A DNA stretch of 64,000 nucleotides from JAGOUU01 sp964387745. Lineage in GTDB: Bacteria > Pseudomonadota > Gammaproteobacteria > JAGOUU01. A program made the position numbers and the translations under genes. The notes beneath the pieces were generated by a model, which did no database searches, was not told the origin of the DNA, and saw nothing but the letters and a program-made list of their open reading frames with translations. Numbering within the stretch: the first letter of the stretch is position 1; every line of letters begins with the position of its first letter. This document shows positions 1-9,253 of this stretch, in pieces. The stretch is taken from contig CAYLXL010000004.1 in the NCBI GenBank assembly GCA_964387745.1, positions 4,908-68,907 on the forward strand. The letters are read 5' to 3'.

Positions 1-165
1 AGCGATTACAGCTGTTGCAAAGCCACCTATAAGCCAGGAGATAATAGATCCTACACCTGCTATCTTTGCAGCGTACAGAGGCGCAAAGAGCCACGCTGAA
101 CCTAGCATGCCATTGATGCTTATTAATAATAAAGTGAGCGGCGAAAAGCGGCGGCTTAATTGCAT
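1..165 (-). CDS. APC-family amino acid permease, N-terminal 55 residues (cut by window edge)
   Basis: Reading the minus strand from the ATG at 165 gives 55 uninterrupted codons up to the window edge. After a short basic start (MQLSRRFSP) comes a hydrophobic segment with ING-MLGSAWLFAPLYAAKIAG, which matches the first transmembrane helix of amino acid/polyamine/organocation permeases, where an unwound glycine-rich stretch binds the substrate. A second membrane segment (SIISWLIGGF) begins before the edge. Members are inner-membrane proton-coupled amino acid transporters with about 12 helices. No clear Shine-Dalgarno is seen. The substrate cannot be told from this fragment. Confidence 0.75.
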   Translation of the reverse strand, partial: MQLSRRFSPLTLLLISINGMLGSAWLFAPLYAAKIAGVGSIISWLIGGFATAVIA

Positions 166-379
166 GAGGAATCTTAGAAAATAAAAATTATTGTTTAATA
201 TTATGTTTTATTAGTAAAAAAAACAATAGAATAGATTACTATGTATGCTCTAGAGTTGTTAGTGCATGTACCATTTATGCTACATACGTAAAAGAGATAA
301 CAACAGGTAATAAGATAAAGGATTCAATCTTCACGATAAGGATCAAATGTTGATAACTTTCTTGCTGCTTTGATCTTTA

Positions 380-411
380 TTATCCTATTGCTAGTCAATG
401 CAATAGGATAA
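380..411. terminator. Perfect 12-bp inverted repeat between the permease and pilA, possible terminator
   Basis: Arms TTATCCTATTGC (380-391) and GCAATAGGATAA (400-411) pair perfectly around an 8-base loop. It lies 55 bases past the pilA stop on the minus strand. Neither side has a clear T-run, so termination is only a possibility; a regulatory or mRNA-stabilising hairpin fits equally well. I see no other structure between 166 and 465. Confidence 0.4.
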
Positions 412-465
412 CATAAATTTAACGTGCTAACTGCTCATAATACGACCCTGCCCTAAAAGAGAAGA

Positions 466-975
466 TCATTCTTCTTCTGTGGACGCGAATCTGCAATCTG
501 CAGGTAAATATTTAGTAGCAACACCATCTTCACCAGAAACAGGGCCGCATGTCCAGACAATTGGGCCACCAGATGTTGGCTGAGTTGCAATCAATTGAAG
601 CTGTTTACCTTGAATAACGCTCGGAACATCAGAACCTGAACCAAAAGTTACTACCATGGTGCCAGTAGATGATGTACCGGTGACTACAATAGAACTGACA
701 TATTTACCAGCGAATTCAGTACCCGTTTCTGTATAGCCCATTGCAGCATTTGTTGCAGGGAATGTACTTTGTGTTAGGAAGTAATCTGCCACTGCTGTCT
801 TTAAGCCGCCACCCATGATGATACCTTCAGAGACTTTGGCTCTTACTGTATAATCCTGATAGGATGGAATAGCGAGTGCAGCCAAGATCCCAACGATGGC
901 TACCACTATCATTAATTCGATTAAGGTAAAACCTTGCTGTAGCTTGGAATTTTTAATTAATTTAAACTTATTCAT
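466..975 (-). CDS. pilA: Type IV pilin, major pilin-like subunit
   Basis: Encodes a 169-residue prepilin: a basic 15-residue leader (MNKFKLIKNSKLQQG) followed by FTLIELMIVVAIVGILAALA, the type IV pilin methylation and cleavage motif with the conserved Glu at mature position 5. The hydrophobic helix forms the pilus core. Near the C-terminus are two cysteines (WTCGP and ADCR) that would form the disulfide-bonded D-region. The start was placed at 975 because an AGGAAA Shine-Dalgarno lies 8 bases upstream; a longer reading from 999 adds eight residues without such a site. Prepilin peptidase (PilD) would process it in the inner membrane. The gene stands alone here, with no other pilus genes in the window. 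Roles for such pili include adhesion, twitching and DNA uptake. Confidence 0.9.
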   Translation of the reverse strand: MNKFKLIKNSKLQQGFTLIELMIVVAIVGILAALAIPSYQDYTVRAKVSEGIIMGGGLKTAVADYFLTQSTFPATNAAMGYTETGTEFAGKYVSSIVVTGTSSTGTMVVTFGSGSDVPSVIQGKQLQLIATQPTSGGPIVWTCGPVSGEDGVATKYLPADCRFASTEEE

Positions 976-1210
976 AAATTGATTTCCTGATGTCACCATG
1001 TTGATTTTATCTGCACAACTATTAACTGTATATTGTATTTATAGCATTCAATAGAAAAATAACAATGAATAGCTACTATTATTCTGAATTACTTGATAAA
1101 TTCTAAAGCATTTGTTTTTTTACTTCAATAGAAATTGTTAAAATTAATAAAAATTGTGTAAACTCGTAATAATTTTTATAGTAATTTTATAGCGGTTATA
1201 AATTATATCT

Positions 1211-1633
1211 ATGGGCAATAACCCTCAAATGTCTCACCCAGGAAAAACTACAGGTTTAAGACATGTAGCTTTATTTTGTGTTAATTTAGAAAGCTGCGTT
1301 CGGTTTTATACTGAGTTATTAGCTATGGAAATAGAGTGGCAGCCAGATCCAGATAACTATTACTTAACTTCTGGGAATGATAATTTGGCGCTTCATCGTG
1401 CGCCTAACAATTTTGCTGTGGGTCAACATCAGTTTCTCGACCATATAGGTTTTATTCTAAATGAAATTGAATCAGTAGATAAATGGTATGAATATTTAGC
1501 TCAGCCTGAATTACAGATTGAGATACTTACTAAGCCTCGTACACATCGGGATGGGGCTCGCAGTTTTTATTGTAAAGATCCAGATGGTCGTTCGGTACAG
1601 ATGATCTACCACCCGCCTTTGGTAGATAAATAA
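1211..1633 (+). CDS. VOC-superfamily (glyoxalase/dioxygenase fold) protein
   Basis: The 140-residue protein has the paired beta-alpha-beta-beta-beta pattern of vicinal oxygen chelate proteins: GLRHVALFCVNLESCVRFYTELL at the start of module one and DHIGFILNEIESVDKWYEYL at the start of module two. It ends in the typical FYCKDPDGRSVQMIYHPP. The histidines in RHVAL and DHIGF are at the usual metal-ligand positions. The family includes glyoxalase I, fosfomycin-resistance enzymes and extradiol dioxygenases; the reaction here cannot be assigned. No strong ribosome site precedes either 1211 or the alternative ATG at 1229. Confidence 0.75.
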   Translation: MGNNPQMSHPGKTTGLRHVALFCVNLESCVRFYTELLAMEIEWQPDPDNYYLTSGNDNLALHRAPNNFAVGQHQFLDHIGFILNEIESVDKWYEYLAQPELQIEILTKPRTHRDGARSFYCKDPDGRSVQMIYHPPLVDK

Positions 1634-1760
1634 GGCCAAGCATGTATTTATTGCATACTAGCTAAAAAATCTCTTATACTGGATAAAATCAAACTTGGAT
1701 TAGAATAAACAAGCTCTGAGTTTATCGGCAATTTAAATTATTTTATATCCCATAAATATT

Positions 1761-2561
1761 ATGAATCGAGTTCAGAATAAAATTGCATTAATAACAGGTG
1801 CTAGTCGTGGTATCGGTGCAGCTACAGCTAGGCTCCTAGCTGATGAAGGTGCTTTAGTTATTCTTACTGATATTTTAGATGAAGTTGGTGCAGAGCTTGC
1901 CTCTCAAATCGGTAGCCGAGCCGTTTATTATCATTTGGATGTCTCTTGCGAGGATCATTGGCAAAAAGTTGTGGGTGATATAAAAAGTAAATATGGCAGG
2001 CTAGATATTTTATTTAATAATGCAGGAATTATTGGCTTTGAAGAACGCTTTGGGCCGCAAGATCCAGAGAATGCATCACTTGCAAGTTGGCATGAGATTC
2101 ATAATGTTAATCTTGATAGTGTGTTTCTAGGCTGTAAATACGGAATTTATTTGATGAAGGGGCATGGCGGATCTATAATCAATATGTCGTCAAGATCGGG
2201 ATTGGTAGGTATTCCATCTTCTTGTGCGTATGCATCAAGTAAAGCTGCCATACGTAATCACACTAAAACTGTTGCAATATATTGCGCTCAACAAAAATAT
2301 AATATTCGTTGTAATTCACTTCACCCGGGCGCAATTTTAACACCGCTTTGGGATTCAATGCTGAGCAACCATCCGGAGGAACGATCAAACGCGATCGCTC
2401 ATATTTCTTCGGGCATACCTTTGGGTAAAATGGGTGAGCCGATGGATGTTGCATATGCTGTTCTGTATCTAGGTTCAGATGAGGCAAAATATATTACAGG
2501 TGCTGAACTTGTTCTAGATGGAGGTATTCTAGCTGGAAGTACAGCTTCACCAAGGCGTTAA
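1761..2561 (+). CDS. Short-chain dehydrogenase/reductase (SDR family)
   Basis: Classical SDR of 266 residues. It has an N-terminal dinucleotide-binding motif TGASRGIG, an acidic residue (TDI) after the second strand that favours NAD(H), NNAG at about 86-89, the catalytic Ser in INMSSRSG, and YASSK supplying Tyr and Lys. The C-terminal LHPGAILTPL and ITGAELVLDGG are also typical. The closest annotated relatives are usually labelled 3-beta-hydroxysteroid or 3-oxoacyl reductases, but the substrate cannot be inferred. It ends 30 bases before the next gene on the same strand, so cotranscription with the nucleotide salvage pair downstream is possible. Confidence 0.85.
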   Translation: MNRVQNKIALITGASRGIGAATARLLADEGALVILTDILDEVGAELASQIGSRAVYYHLDVSCEDHWQKVVGDIKSKYGRLDILFNNAGIIGFEERFGPQDPENASLASWHEIHNVNLDSVFLGCKYGIYLMKGHGGSIINMSSRSGLVGIPSSCAYASSKAAIRNHTKTVAIYCAQQKYNIRCNSLHPGAILTPLWDSMLSNHPEERSNAIAHISSGIPLGKMGEPMDVAYAVLYLGSDEAKYITGAELVLDGGILAGSTASPRR

Positions 2562-2591
2562 TATCAATATAATTATATTTTGATTACTCAG

Positions 2592-4100
2592 ATGACCAAT
2601 AAAAAAAACCAAACGTTAAAATTACGTAAACTTGGGATCGACACATACAAAGAGTCAGTTATTTATATGCGGTCTGATTGTCATGTATGTATCTCAGAAG
2701 GTTTTCAAGCGCATGCTAGGGTAAAAGTTAAATTAAATAATAATAGTATCGTTGCTACAGTAAATATAGTAACTTCAGAGCTTTTGGGTTCTGGAGAAGT
2801 ATCTCTTTCTGATTATGCTTGGAAATTACTAGGCGCGAAAAATGGCGATGAAGTTGTAATTACTCATGCGCGACATGTGGAGTCGACCAAGTACCTGCGT
2901 GCAAAAATTTATGGCAAGGATTTAGAACAAAATGAAATTCAAGCGATTATTAATGATATAGCCCTTGGAAGATATTCAGACATTTATATTTCATCTTTTA
3001 TCACTGCATGCGCAGGTGGCAGAATGACAATTGATGAAATTGCATATATGACCCAAGCTATGATTTCAGCAGGCGAAACATTATATTGGGATGCTGATTT
3101 AGTCGTAGATAAGCATTGTGTGGGAGGCTTGCCAGGTAATCGTACAACACCAATTATTGTGTCTATCATCACTGCTTTTGGTTTACACATGCCTAAAACA
3201 TCATCTCGAGCTATTACTTCGCCAGCAGGTACTGCAGATACAATGGAGGTTTTAGCGCCAGTTGAACTTACAGCTGCTGAAATAAAAGATATCGTAAAAA
3301 AAGAGAATGGTTGTATTGTATGGGGCGGCTCAATATCTTTGAGTCCTGCTGATGACATTATGATAGGTGTTGAAAGATCACTTAATTTAGATAGTCAGGC
3401 TCAATTAGTAGCATCTATTTTATCAAAAAAAATTTCAGCTGGTTCAACGCACGTACTTATAGATATACCTGTCGGAGATACAGCCAAAGTACGCTCGTTA
3501 GAAGAAGCTCATAAATTAAAAAACTATTTGACAATAATAGGAGAAAAATTAGGTATAGTTGTTAAGGTACTTATAACTGATGGGCAGCAACCTGTTGGTA
3601 GAGGTATTGGTCCAGCGTTAGAGGCCAGGGATGTGTTATTAGTTTTAAAAAACGATAAAAATGCACCTATTGATCTTAGATTAAGAGCTTTAACCTTAGC
3701 AGGACTAATACTTGAGTTTTCTCCCATCGTAAAGCAAGGTACAGGACTTGAACTGGCTACATCTATTTTAGATAGTGGGCAAGCATGGAATAAGTTTCAA
3801 AGCATTTGCCAAGCTCAAGGTGGCATGAGAAACATTCCTATCGCTGAGCATACTCATGATTATTTGTCTCACAGGAGTGGAATAGTAACAGGTATCGATA
3901 ACCGTCGATTAGCACTCATTGCGACTTTGGCAGGTGCCCCTGCAGATAAAGTCGCAGGGGTTGATCTTCATGTGAAGATTGGCGATAAAATAAAAATTAA
4001 TGATGCGCTTTTTACTATATATGCACATTCTACTGGTAACTTAGAATATGCCTTACGTTATATAGCAGAAGGTAACGAAATTATTCAGATAAAGGCTTAG
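2592..4100 (+). CDS. AMP phosphorylase-like / 'putative thymidine phosphorylase' type 2
   Basis: A 502-residue pyrimidine-nucleoside-phosphorylase-fold protein. Bacterial members are usually labelled thymidine phosphorylase. However, the extra N-terminal domain of about 90 residues and the central KHCVGGLPGNRTTPIIV and KTSSRAITSPAGTADTMEV motifs match the archaeal-type AMP phosphorylase subfamily, not DeoA proper, which has a GDVTS-type phosphate loop. AMP phosphorylases release the base from nucleoside 5'-monophosphates and form ribose 1,5-bisphosphate. The stop is one base before the start of the PRPP synthetase homologue, so the two are probably translationally coupled. An upstream in-frame TTG at 2580 is an alternative start. 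Subfamily is read from motifs; substrate is inferred. Confidence 0.8.
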   Translation: MTNKKNQTLKLRKLGIDTYKESVIYMRSDCHVCISEGFQAHARVKVKLNNNSIVATVNIVTSELLGSGEVSLSDYAWKLLGAKNGDEVVITHARHVESTKYLRAKIYGKDLEQNEIQAIINDIALGRYSDIYISSFITACAGGRMTIDEIAYMTQAMISAGETLYWDADLVVDKHCVGGLPGNRTTPIIVSIITAFGLHMPKTSSRAITSPAGTADTMEVLAPVELTAAEIKDIVKKENGCIVWGGSISLSPADDIMIGVERSLNLDSQAQLVASILSKKISAGSTHVLIDIPVGDTAKVRSLEEAHKLKNYLTIIGEKLGIVVKVLITDGQQPVGRGIGPALEARDVLLVLKNDKNAPIDLRLRALTLAGLILEFSPIVKQGTGLELATSILDSGQAWNKFQSICQAQGGMRNIPIAEHTHDYLSHRSGIVTGIDNRRLALIATLAGAPADKVAGVDLHVKIGDKIKINDALFTIYAHSTGNLEYALRYIAEGNEIIQIKA

Positions 4101-4101
4101 T

Positions 4102-4989
4102 ATGACTATATTTATTGCATTTCCAGGTTATGAGGAACTATGTCATAAAATTTATAATCAATTTAAAAATACTGGATCTACTGCTATATTAGGTGAGTTA
4201 ATAATAAGAAACTTTCCCGATGGTGAAACCTTCGTCAGATTAAACACTGAAGTAAAAAATAGTGATGTAATCCTAATATGTGGTTTAGATAATCCTGATC
4301 AAAAAGCAATAGCTTTGATGTTTATTGCTAATTTTGTAAAGGAACAAGGTTGCATCCGAATAGGTATAGTGGCCCCGTACTTGGGTTACATGAGGCAAGA
4401 TAAAAGTTTTAATCCTGGTGAGGTTGTGACTTCTAAAATATTCGCAAAATTTTTGTCAGAGCATTTTGATTGGCTAGTGACTATAGATCCACATCTGCAT
4501 CGTTACAATACACTAAGTGATATATATTCTATACCTGCTAAAGCTTTACATGCTGCGGGTTCAATCGCGACATGGGTAGTTAATAATGTTAGTAATCCTA
4601 TATTAATCGGCCCGGACAGCGAGAGTAACCAATGGGTTAGTGAGATTGCTGGTCTGTCAGGGTTACCCTATATCATAATGGAAAAAAAACGTTACAGTGA
4701 TGTAGATGTTAGTATCTCTTCTCCCGATTTAGACAGTTATAAAAATTGCTCGCCAGTGATCTTGGATGATATTATTTCAACAGGCCGAACTATGATAGAA
4801 GTTATTAAGCATTTAAAGCAAGTTAGGATGGCTGATCCTATATGTATAGGTGTACACGCAATTTTTTCTGCTGATAGCTATGAAGAGCTATTAAAAGCTG
4901 GCGCGAAACGCGTTATCACTTGTAATACTATCAAGCATATTTCGAATGAGATTGATATCAGTAATCTTATAGTAGAGAATATCTTATAA
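4102..4989 (+). CDS. Ribose-phosphate pyrophosphokinase (PRPP synthetase) homologue, short divergent form
   Basis: A 295-residue member of the PRPP synthetase family, shorter than the usual 310-320. Visible elements are NFPDGETFVRL (ATP-site region), APYLGYMRQDK (variant of the usual YARQDR), DPHLHRY, a KKR flexible-loop segment near residue 195, and the PRPP-binding loop VILDDIISTGRTM near 220-232. The usual second Gly of the STGGT loop is Arg here. PRPP synthetases transfer pyrophosphate from ATP to ribose 5-phosphate. It directly follows the AMP-phosphorylase-like gene by one base, so the pair likely forms a salvage module. It is probably not the housekeeping prs, which should lie elsewhere. 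Confidence 0.8.
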   Translation: MTIFIAFPGYEELCHKIYNQFKNTGSTAILGELIIRNFPDGETFVRLNTEVKNSDVILICGLDNPDQKAIALMFIANFVKEQGCIRIGIVAPYLGYMRQDKSFNPGEVVTSKIFAKFLSEHFDWLVTIDPHLHRYNTLSDIYSIPAKALHAAGSIATWVVNNVSNPILIGPDSESNQWVSEIAGLSGLPYIIMEKKRYSDVDVSISSPDLDSYKNCSPVILDDIISTGRTMIEVIKHLKQVRMADPICIGVHAIFSADSYEELLKAGAKRVITCNTIKHISNEIDISNLIVENIL

Positions 4990-4995
4990 TACTGT

Positions 4996-5715
4996 TTAGA
5001 TATAATAAGCTACGGTCGTCATAATTTTACCACTTAATTTCATTGAATATTTTATTAGTGGGTGAAGATTATAAGCACCAGCTTCAATAGCCGTATGCGC
5101 ATGTGCTTGTTCGTCTTTATACATTTGTTCAATAATTACTCGACTCGCATGGTCATTGACAGGGAGCTTCTGTAAATGAGATGCTAGGTGTTTGCTCACC
5201 TGTTTTTCAGTCTCAGCAAGAAAGCCTAGATTATAACGATCACCGGCTAGACCAGCAAAAATTCCAATAGATAAAGATCCTATATACCATAATGGATTTA
5301 GGTAGCTTGTATGGCTATTAAGTTGTGTCAAGCGAGTCTGACACCAATCAAGATGGTCATTTTCTTCTAGGGCGGCTGTTTGCAGTTTTATTTTAATAAC
5401 AGGATCACGGGCGGTTAAGGCTTGTCCCTGATATAAAGCTTGAGCACAAACCTCGCCGCAATGATTGACCCGCATAAAGCCTCTAGATTTTTGTAAATCT
5501 AGTTCAGACTCAGACGCAGGCTCAGATTTAGATTCAGGTATTTGAGAGTTTTTACTTGGATTTAGTCTATCAGTAGTGATGGGGCTCCCAAAAAGAGTTC
5601 TTAGCCCGGTATCTAAAAAATTTACCAGGCTATCGGTCAAGTTAGTATTATTAGTTATTTGCATGGTAAATTGTTTAGGCTGTAAGATAAACTGAATTTT
5701 AGAAGATTTAACCAT
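4996..5715 (-). CDS. coq7: Demethoxyubiquinone hydroxylase (Coq7 family)
   Basis: Di-iron carboxylate protein of 239 residues catalysing a late hydroxylation step of ubiquinone synthesis at the inner membrane. The first half-site is NHCGEVCAQ (Glu near 88) plus EENDH (Glu 118, His 121). The second is AETEKQV (Glu 170) plus DEQAHAH (Glu 202, His 205), the expected duplicated E...ExxH pattern. The first 75 or so residues are Ser/Lys/Glu-rich and poorly conserved. An internal ATG at 5664 is an alternative start; neither has a clear ribosome site. The gene is convergent with the PRPP synthetase homologue, with 6 bases between the two stops. Confidence 0.92.
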   Translation of the reverse strand: MVKSSKIQFILQPKQFTMQITNNTNLTDSLVNFLDTGLRTLFGSPITTDRLNPSKNSQIPESKSEPASESELDLQKSRGFMRVNHCGEVCAQALYQGQALTARDPVIKIKLQTAALEENDHLDWCQTRLTQLNSHTSYLNPLWYIGSLSIGIFAGLAGDRYNLGFLAETEKQVSKHLASHLQKLPVNDHASRVIIEQMYKDEQAHAHTAIEAGAYNLHPLIKYSMKLSGKIMTTVAYYI

Positions 5716-5756
5716 GTTTTAACCATGCAGACAAGGGCAGACAAGGATCAAGTAAC

Positions 5757-6737
5757 ATGAACATCGATCAAAATATATTAAGTCTTATTGGCAACACGCC
5801 CATTATTAAAGTAAGTAAATTTGATACAGGTCTTTGTGAACTGTATTTAAAACTAGAGAATCAAAACCCTGGTGGGTCTATTAAAGATCGTATTGCTGTT
5901 TACATGGTCAATGATGCAGAAAAGCGTGGGCAATTAAAGTCTGGAGGCACTATAGTTGAAGCCACCGCAGGTAATACTGGTCTAGCGCTAGCTTTAGTAG
6001 CGATTAGTCGAGGTTATAAATTATTATTTGTGATCCCTGATAAGATGAGTGCTGCTAAGATAAACCATTTAAAAGCAATGGGTGCAGAAATTGTATTAAC
6101 TCGATCAGATGTCGAAAAAGGGCACCCTGAATATTATCAGGATTTAGCTGAAAATCTGGCTAAAGATATACCCAACAGTGTCTATATTAATCAATTTGGC
6201 AATGACATCAACAGTAAAGCACATTATGAATGGACTGGCCCTGAGATTTGGCAACAAATGGATCATAATTTAGATGCTATTATTTGTGGTGTAGGCACTG
6301 GTGGGACGTTAACGGGGATAGGACGTTATATGCGCGAACATGCACCTAATCTTGAAATGGTATTAGCAGATCCTGTTGGTTCTATTCTGGCGCCGTTGAT
6401 TAATACAGGGGAGAGAATTAAACCAGGAAAATGGTTGGTAGAGGGCATAGGTGAGGATTATATTCCAAAAATTTGTGATATAAGTCTGGCTAAAAAAGCT
6501 TATAGTATTTCTGATAAACAAGCTTTTGATACAGCAAGATTATTATTAAAAACAGAGGGTATTTACGGTGGTTCATCGTGCGGAGTGTTAGTAGCTGCAG
6601 CATTAAAATATTGCTTAGAACAAGAAAAACCAAAAAGAGTGCTGACTTTTGTTTGTGATGGGGGTGCTAAATACCAAGACAAAATGTACAATGATGAGTG
6701 GCTGAAAGAAAAAAAACAGCAAGGATTGTTACAATAG
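5757..6737 (+). CDS. Cystathionine beta-synthase / cysteine synthase-like PLP enzyme
   Basis: Fold-type II PLP enzyme of 326 residues. The PLP lysine is in NPGGSIKDR (Lys 43), the carboxylate loop is EATAGNTG, and the phosphate-binding loop is GVGTGGTLTGIGRY. EGIYGGSSCG and the following segment resemble catalytic cores of cystathionine beta-synthases more than CysK, and there is no C-terminal CBS regulatory domain. It would join serine and homocysteine to cystathionine. The next gene, 17 bases downstream, encodes a cystathionine-processing enzyme, so the pair fits reverse transsulfuration (methionine sulfur to cysteine). An O-acetylserine-dependent cysteine synthase is the alternative. Confidence 0.85.
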   Translation: MNIDQNILSLIGNTPIIKVSKFDTGLCELYLKLENQNPGGSIKDRIAVYMVNDAEKRGQLKSGGTIVEATAGNTGLALALVAISRGYKLLFVIPDKMSAAKINHLKAMGAEIVLTRSDVEKGHPEYYQDLAENLAKDIPNSVYINQFGNDINSKAHYEWTGPEIWQQMDHNLDAIICGVGTGGTLTGIGRYMREHAPNLEMVLADPVGSILAPLINTGERIKPGKWLVEGIGEDYIPKICDISLAKKAYSISDKQAFDTARLLLKTEGIYGGSSCGVLVAAALKYCLEQEKPKRVLTFVCDGGAKYQDKMYNDEWLKEKKQQGLLQ

Positions 6738-6754
6738 CGTAGGTATAGGTACAA

Positions 6755-7933
6755 ATGTTAACAAAAAATTTAAATATTGCTACTAGAGTCATCCATGGCG
6801 GTCAGGAGGTTGATCCATCAACTGGTGCTGTGATGCCGCCAATTTATACAACGTCTACCTATAAACAAGCTTCACCCGGCGAGCATCAAGGATTTGAATA
6901 TTCACGCAGTCAAAACCCGACAAGATTTGCTTATGAGCGTTGCTTGGCTGATCTAGAATCAGGTACCCGTGGCTATGCTTTTGCGTCAGGGCTAGCAGCA
7001 GAAAATACAGTTATGGGTTTATTAAAGCCTGGTGATCATGTTATTTCAATGAATGATATCTATGGTGGCAGTTATCGTTTGTTTACAAAAGTTACTAGTA
7101 AATCTAGCGGTGTTGACTTTAGCTTTGTAGATTTAACTAATCCTGAAAATTTACTTTCTAGCATCACTTCTAAAACCAAACTAATCTGGGTAGAAACCCC
7201 AACTAATCCGTTATTAAAATTAGTAGATTTACGTAAAATTGCTGAAATAGCAAAAAAACACAATATTTTAACTTTAGCTGATAACACTTTTGCTACGCCC
7301 ATGATCCAACGGCCCTTAGAATATGGCTTTGATCTGGTTTTGCATTCTGCGACTAAGTACTTAAATGGCCACTCAGATATGATTGGCGGTGTGGTCGTGG
7401 TCGGGGATAATAAAGATCTAGCGGATGAATTAGCTTTTTTACAAAACTCTATGGGTGCAATACAGGGGCCATTTGATAGTTATTTGGCACTAAGAGGTTT
7501 AAAAACTTTGGCTTTAAGAATGCGCGCTCACTGTGATAATAGCATGGAGCTTGCAAGTTTTTTGGAACAAAATTATTTACAGAAGAAAAATTATATTAAT
7601 AAAATTTATTATCCAGGATTATCCTCACACCAACAGCATCAATTAGCAACTAGTCAAATGAGCTATGGTTATGGTGGAATTATTAGTATAGAGTTCAAAA
7701 ATTATGAGACCACGTCAAAATTTTTACGTCATTTAAAATTATTTACTTTAGCAGAAAGCTTGGGTGGTGTAGAAAGCTTGGTTAATCATCCTGCCAAAAT
7801 GACACATGCTAGCATACCAGTTGAGATTAGAAAGAACTTAGGGATAACTGATGGTTTGATTAGATTGTCAGTGGGTATAGAAAACTTAGATGATCTTAAG
7901 CAAGATTTAGTAACCGCTTTTAGTCAATTGTAA
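6755..7933 (+). CDS. Cys/Met-metabolism PLP enzyme: cystathionine gamma-lyase or gamma-synthase
   Basis: Fold-type I PLP enzyme of 392 residues and usual length for the family. Landmarks are the N-terminal ATRVIHGGQEVDPSTGAVMPPIY, FASGLAAENTVM (PLP phosphate contact), WVETPTNPLLKLVD, the PLP lysine in HSATKYLNGHSD (Lys 201), and the C-terminal AESLGGVESLVNHPAKMTHAS. MetB, MetC-like and gamma-lyase activities cannot be separated by these motifs alone. The gene order after a cystathionine beta-synthase-like gene favours gamma-lyase in a methionine-to-cysteine route. That would suit a host-associated organism living on imported methionine (inference). Confidence 0.87.
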   Translation: MLTKNLNIATRVIHGGQEVDPSTGAVMPPIYTTSTYKQASPGEHQGFEYSRSQNPTRFAYERCLADLESGTRGYAFASGLAAENTVMGLLKPGDHVISMNDIYGGSYRLFTKVTSKSSGVDFSFVDLTNPENLLSSITSKTKLIWVETPTNPLLKLVDLRKIAEIAKKHNILTLADNTFATPMIQRPLEYGFDLVLHSATKYLNGHSDMIGGVVVVGDNKDLADELAFLQNSMGAIQGPFDSYLALRGLKTLALRMRAHCDNSMELASFLEQNYLQKKNYINKIYYPGLSSHQQHQLATSQMSYGYGGIISIEFKNYETTSKFLRHLKLFTLAESLGGVESLVNHPAKMTHASIPVEIRKNLGITDGLIRLSVGIENLDDLKQDLVTAFSQL

Positions 7934-7981
7934 AAGATAAAATTATAAGATAAGAACGCAAGAATATATAAGAAGTCTATA

Positions 7982-9253
7982 GTGCAGCAGTATAATATTC
8001 ACAATCATCCGGTAAGTTTAAGAGCATTTATGGCGTGGTTTATGGCTAGCTCTTTTACATGCTTTCAATTTTGCACACAGGTAATTTTAGGGCCTATGGC
8101 CGTTGAACTGATGCAAGCCTTTTCTTTAGATGCTGTGAGTGTGAGCTATGTAGTTTCTTCTTTCTTTTATGTATATTTGCTCATGCAATTACCTGCAGGG
8201 ATATTATTAGATCGCTATCCAGCAAAATATATCATGCCGATTACCTGTTCTATTTGTGCCATTGGCGCTGTTTTAATGGGGTTGGCTTCTACTGTTTATT
8301 TATTTGTTTTTGCTAGAATGCTGTGTGGTTTTGGTTCGGCTTTTGGTTTTATAGGCACTATGCGGGTGTTGAGAAATTATTTCAGTTTAAAATATATGGC
8401 TTTATTTATCGGCTTTACTGAAATGATGGGCTTTATTTTAACTGCAGTTTGTGAGCAGGCGGTTAGTTTTTATTTACCCGTATATGGTTATAAATCAGTG
8501 TTGTTTTATTTTGGTTTGATTGGTCTTGCCATAGCAATTTTTATGTATATATCTAGTTTATCCAGATTTGCACCAGAACATGAATTTGCACCGCCACGAA
8601 AACATGATATAAAAGTCATTGCGCATGATTTCAAAGAGTTGGTTACAGATAAGCAAATGCTTATTCTCGGTGTTATATCATTTAGTTTTTTTGCTTTGGT
8701 TACTTCCTATGCTGCACTTTGGGGCGTGCCGTCATTAGTTAATATAAATCAATTATCTTTTGAGGATGCTACTCAGGCTATGTCGTATATTTTCTTAGGA
8801 ATTGCGACCGGTGGACCTCTAGCAGGGGTTTTAACAACCAAATTGCGTGATCTTAATAAACTTATTTTTTGGTCTGGTCTAATTAACGCAGGATTATTTT
8901 TGATTTTATTGTACAGTAATCTTGATGTAATAATAATTAATATGCTGTTATATCTTACAGGTGTTTTTGGTTGTTGTTATCTATTATGTTTTACAATTGC
9001 TAATAATTTAGTTGCAGCAAGATTAAGTGGAACATGTATGGGCTTAATCAATATGATTACGATGACTTCTGCACTAGTATTACAGCCTATAATGGGGTAT
9101 CTGGTAGCATTAGATGGCCAGGCAGGGATGCTTAACGGTGCTCCAGTGTATCTAGTGTCAGGTTACAAAAGAGCTTGTTGGGTGTTGATTGTTTTATTTC
9201 TATTTGCGAGCTTTTTGAGTACGAGATTAAAAAGCTCTTCCAATCGGTCATAA
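7982..9253 (+). CDS. Major facilitator superfamily transporter
   Basis: A 423-residue polytopic inner-membrane protein with about 12 hydrophobic segments. The loop between helices 2 and 3 carries GILLDRYPAKY, a variant of the MFS motif A (G-x3-D-R-x-G-R). FARMLCGFGSAFGFIGTMRVLRNYF is typical of the fourth and fifth helices. The start is GTG at 7982, with only a weak purine stretch upstream. Similar Legionella and Coxiella proteins are annotated as MFS or nutrient transporters. The substrate is unknown. It follows the transsulfuration genes by 48 bases, so an amino acid substrate is conceivable but unproven. Confidence 0.85.
   Translation: MQQYNIHNHPVSLRAFMAWFMASSFTCFQFCTQVILGPMAVELMQAFSLDAVSVSYVVSSFFYVYLLMQLPAGILLDRYPAKYIMPITCSICAIGAVLMGLASTVYLFVFARMLCGFGSAFGFIGTMRVLRNYFSLKYMALFIGFTEMMGFILTAVCEQAVSFYLPVYGYKSVLFYFGLIGLAIAIFMYISSLSRFAPEHEFAPPRKHDIKVIAHDFKELVTDKQMLILGVISFSFFALVTSYAALWGVPSLVNINQLSFEDATQAMSYIFLGIATGGPLAGVLTTKLRDLNKLIFWSGLINAGLFLILLYSNLDVIIINMLLYLTGVFGCCYLLCFTIANNLVAARLSGTCMGLINMITMTSALVLQPIMGYLVALDGQAGMLNGAPVYLVSGYKRACWVLIVLFLFASFLSTRLKSSSNRS

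Noticed and set aside
2263..2487. Open frame opposite the short-chain dehydrogenase
   Set aside because: Lies entirely inside a well-supported gene on the other strand, and the peptide has no family features.
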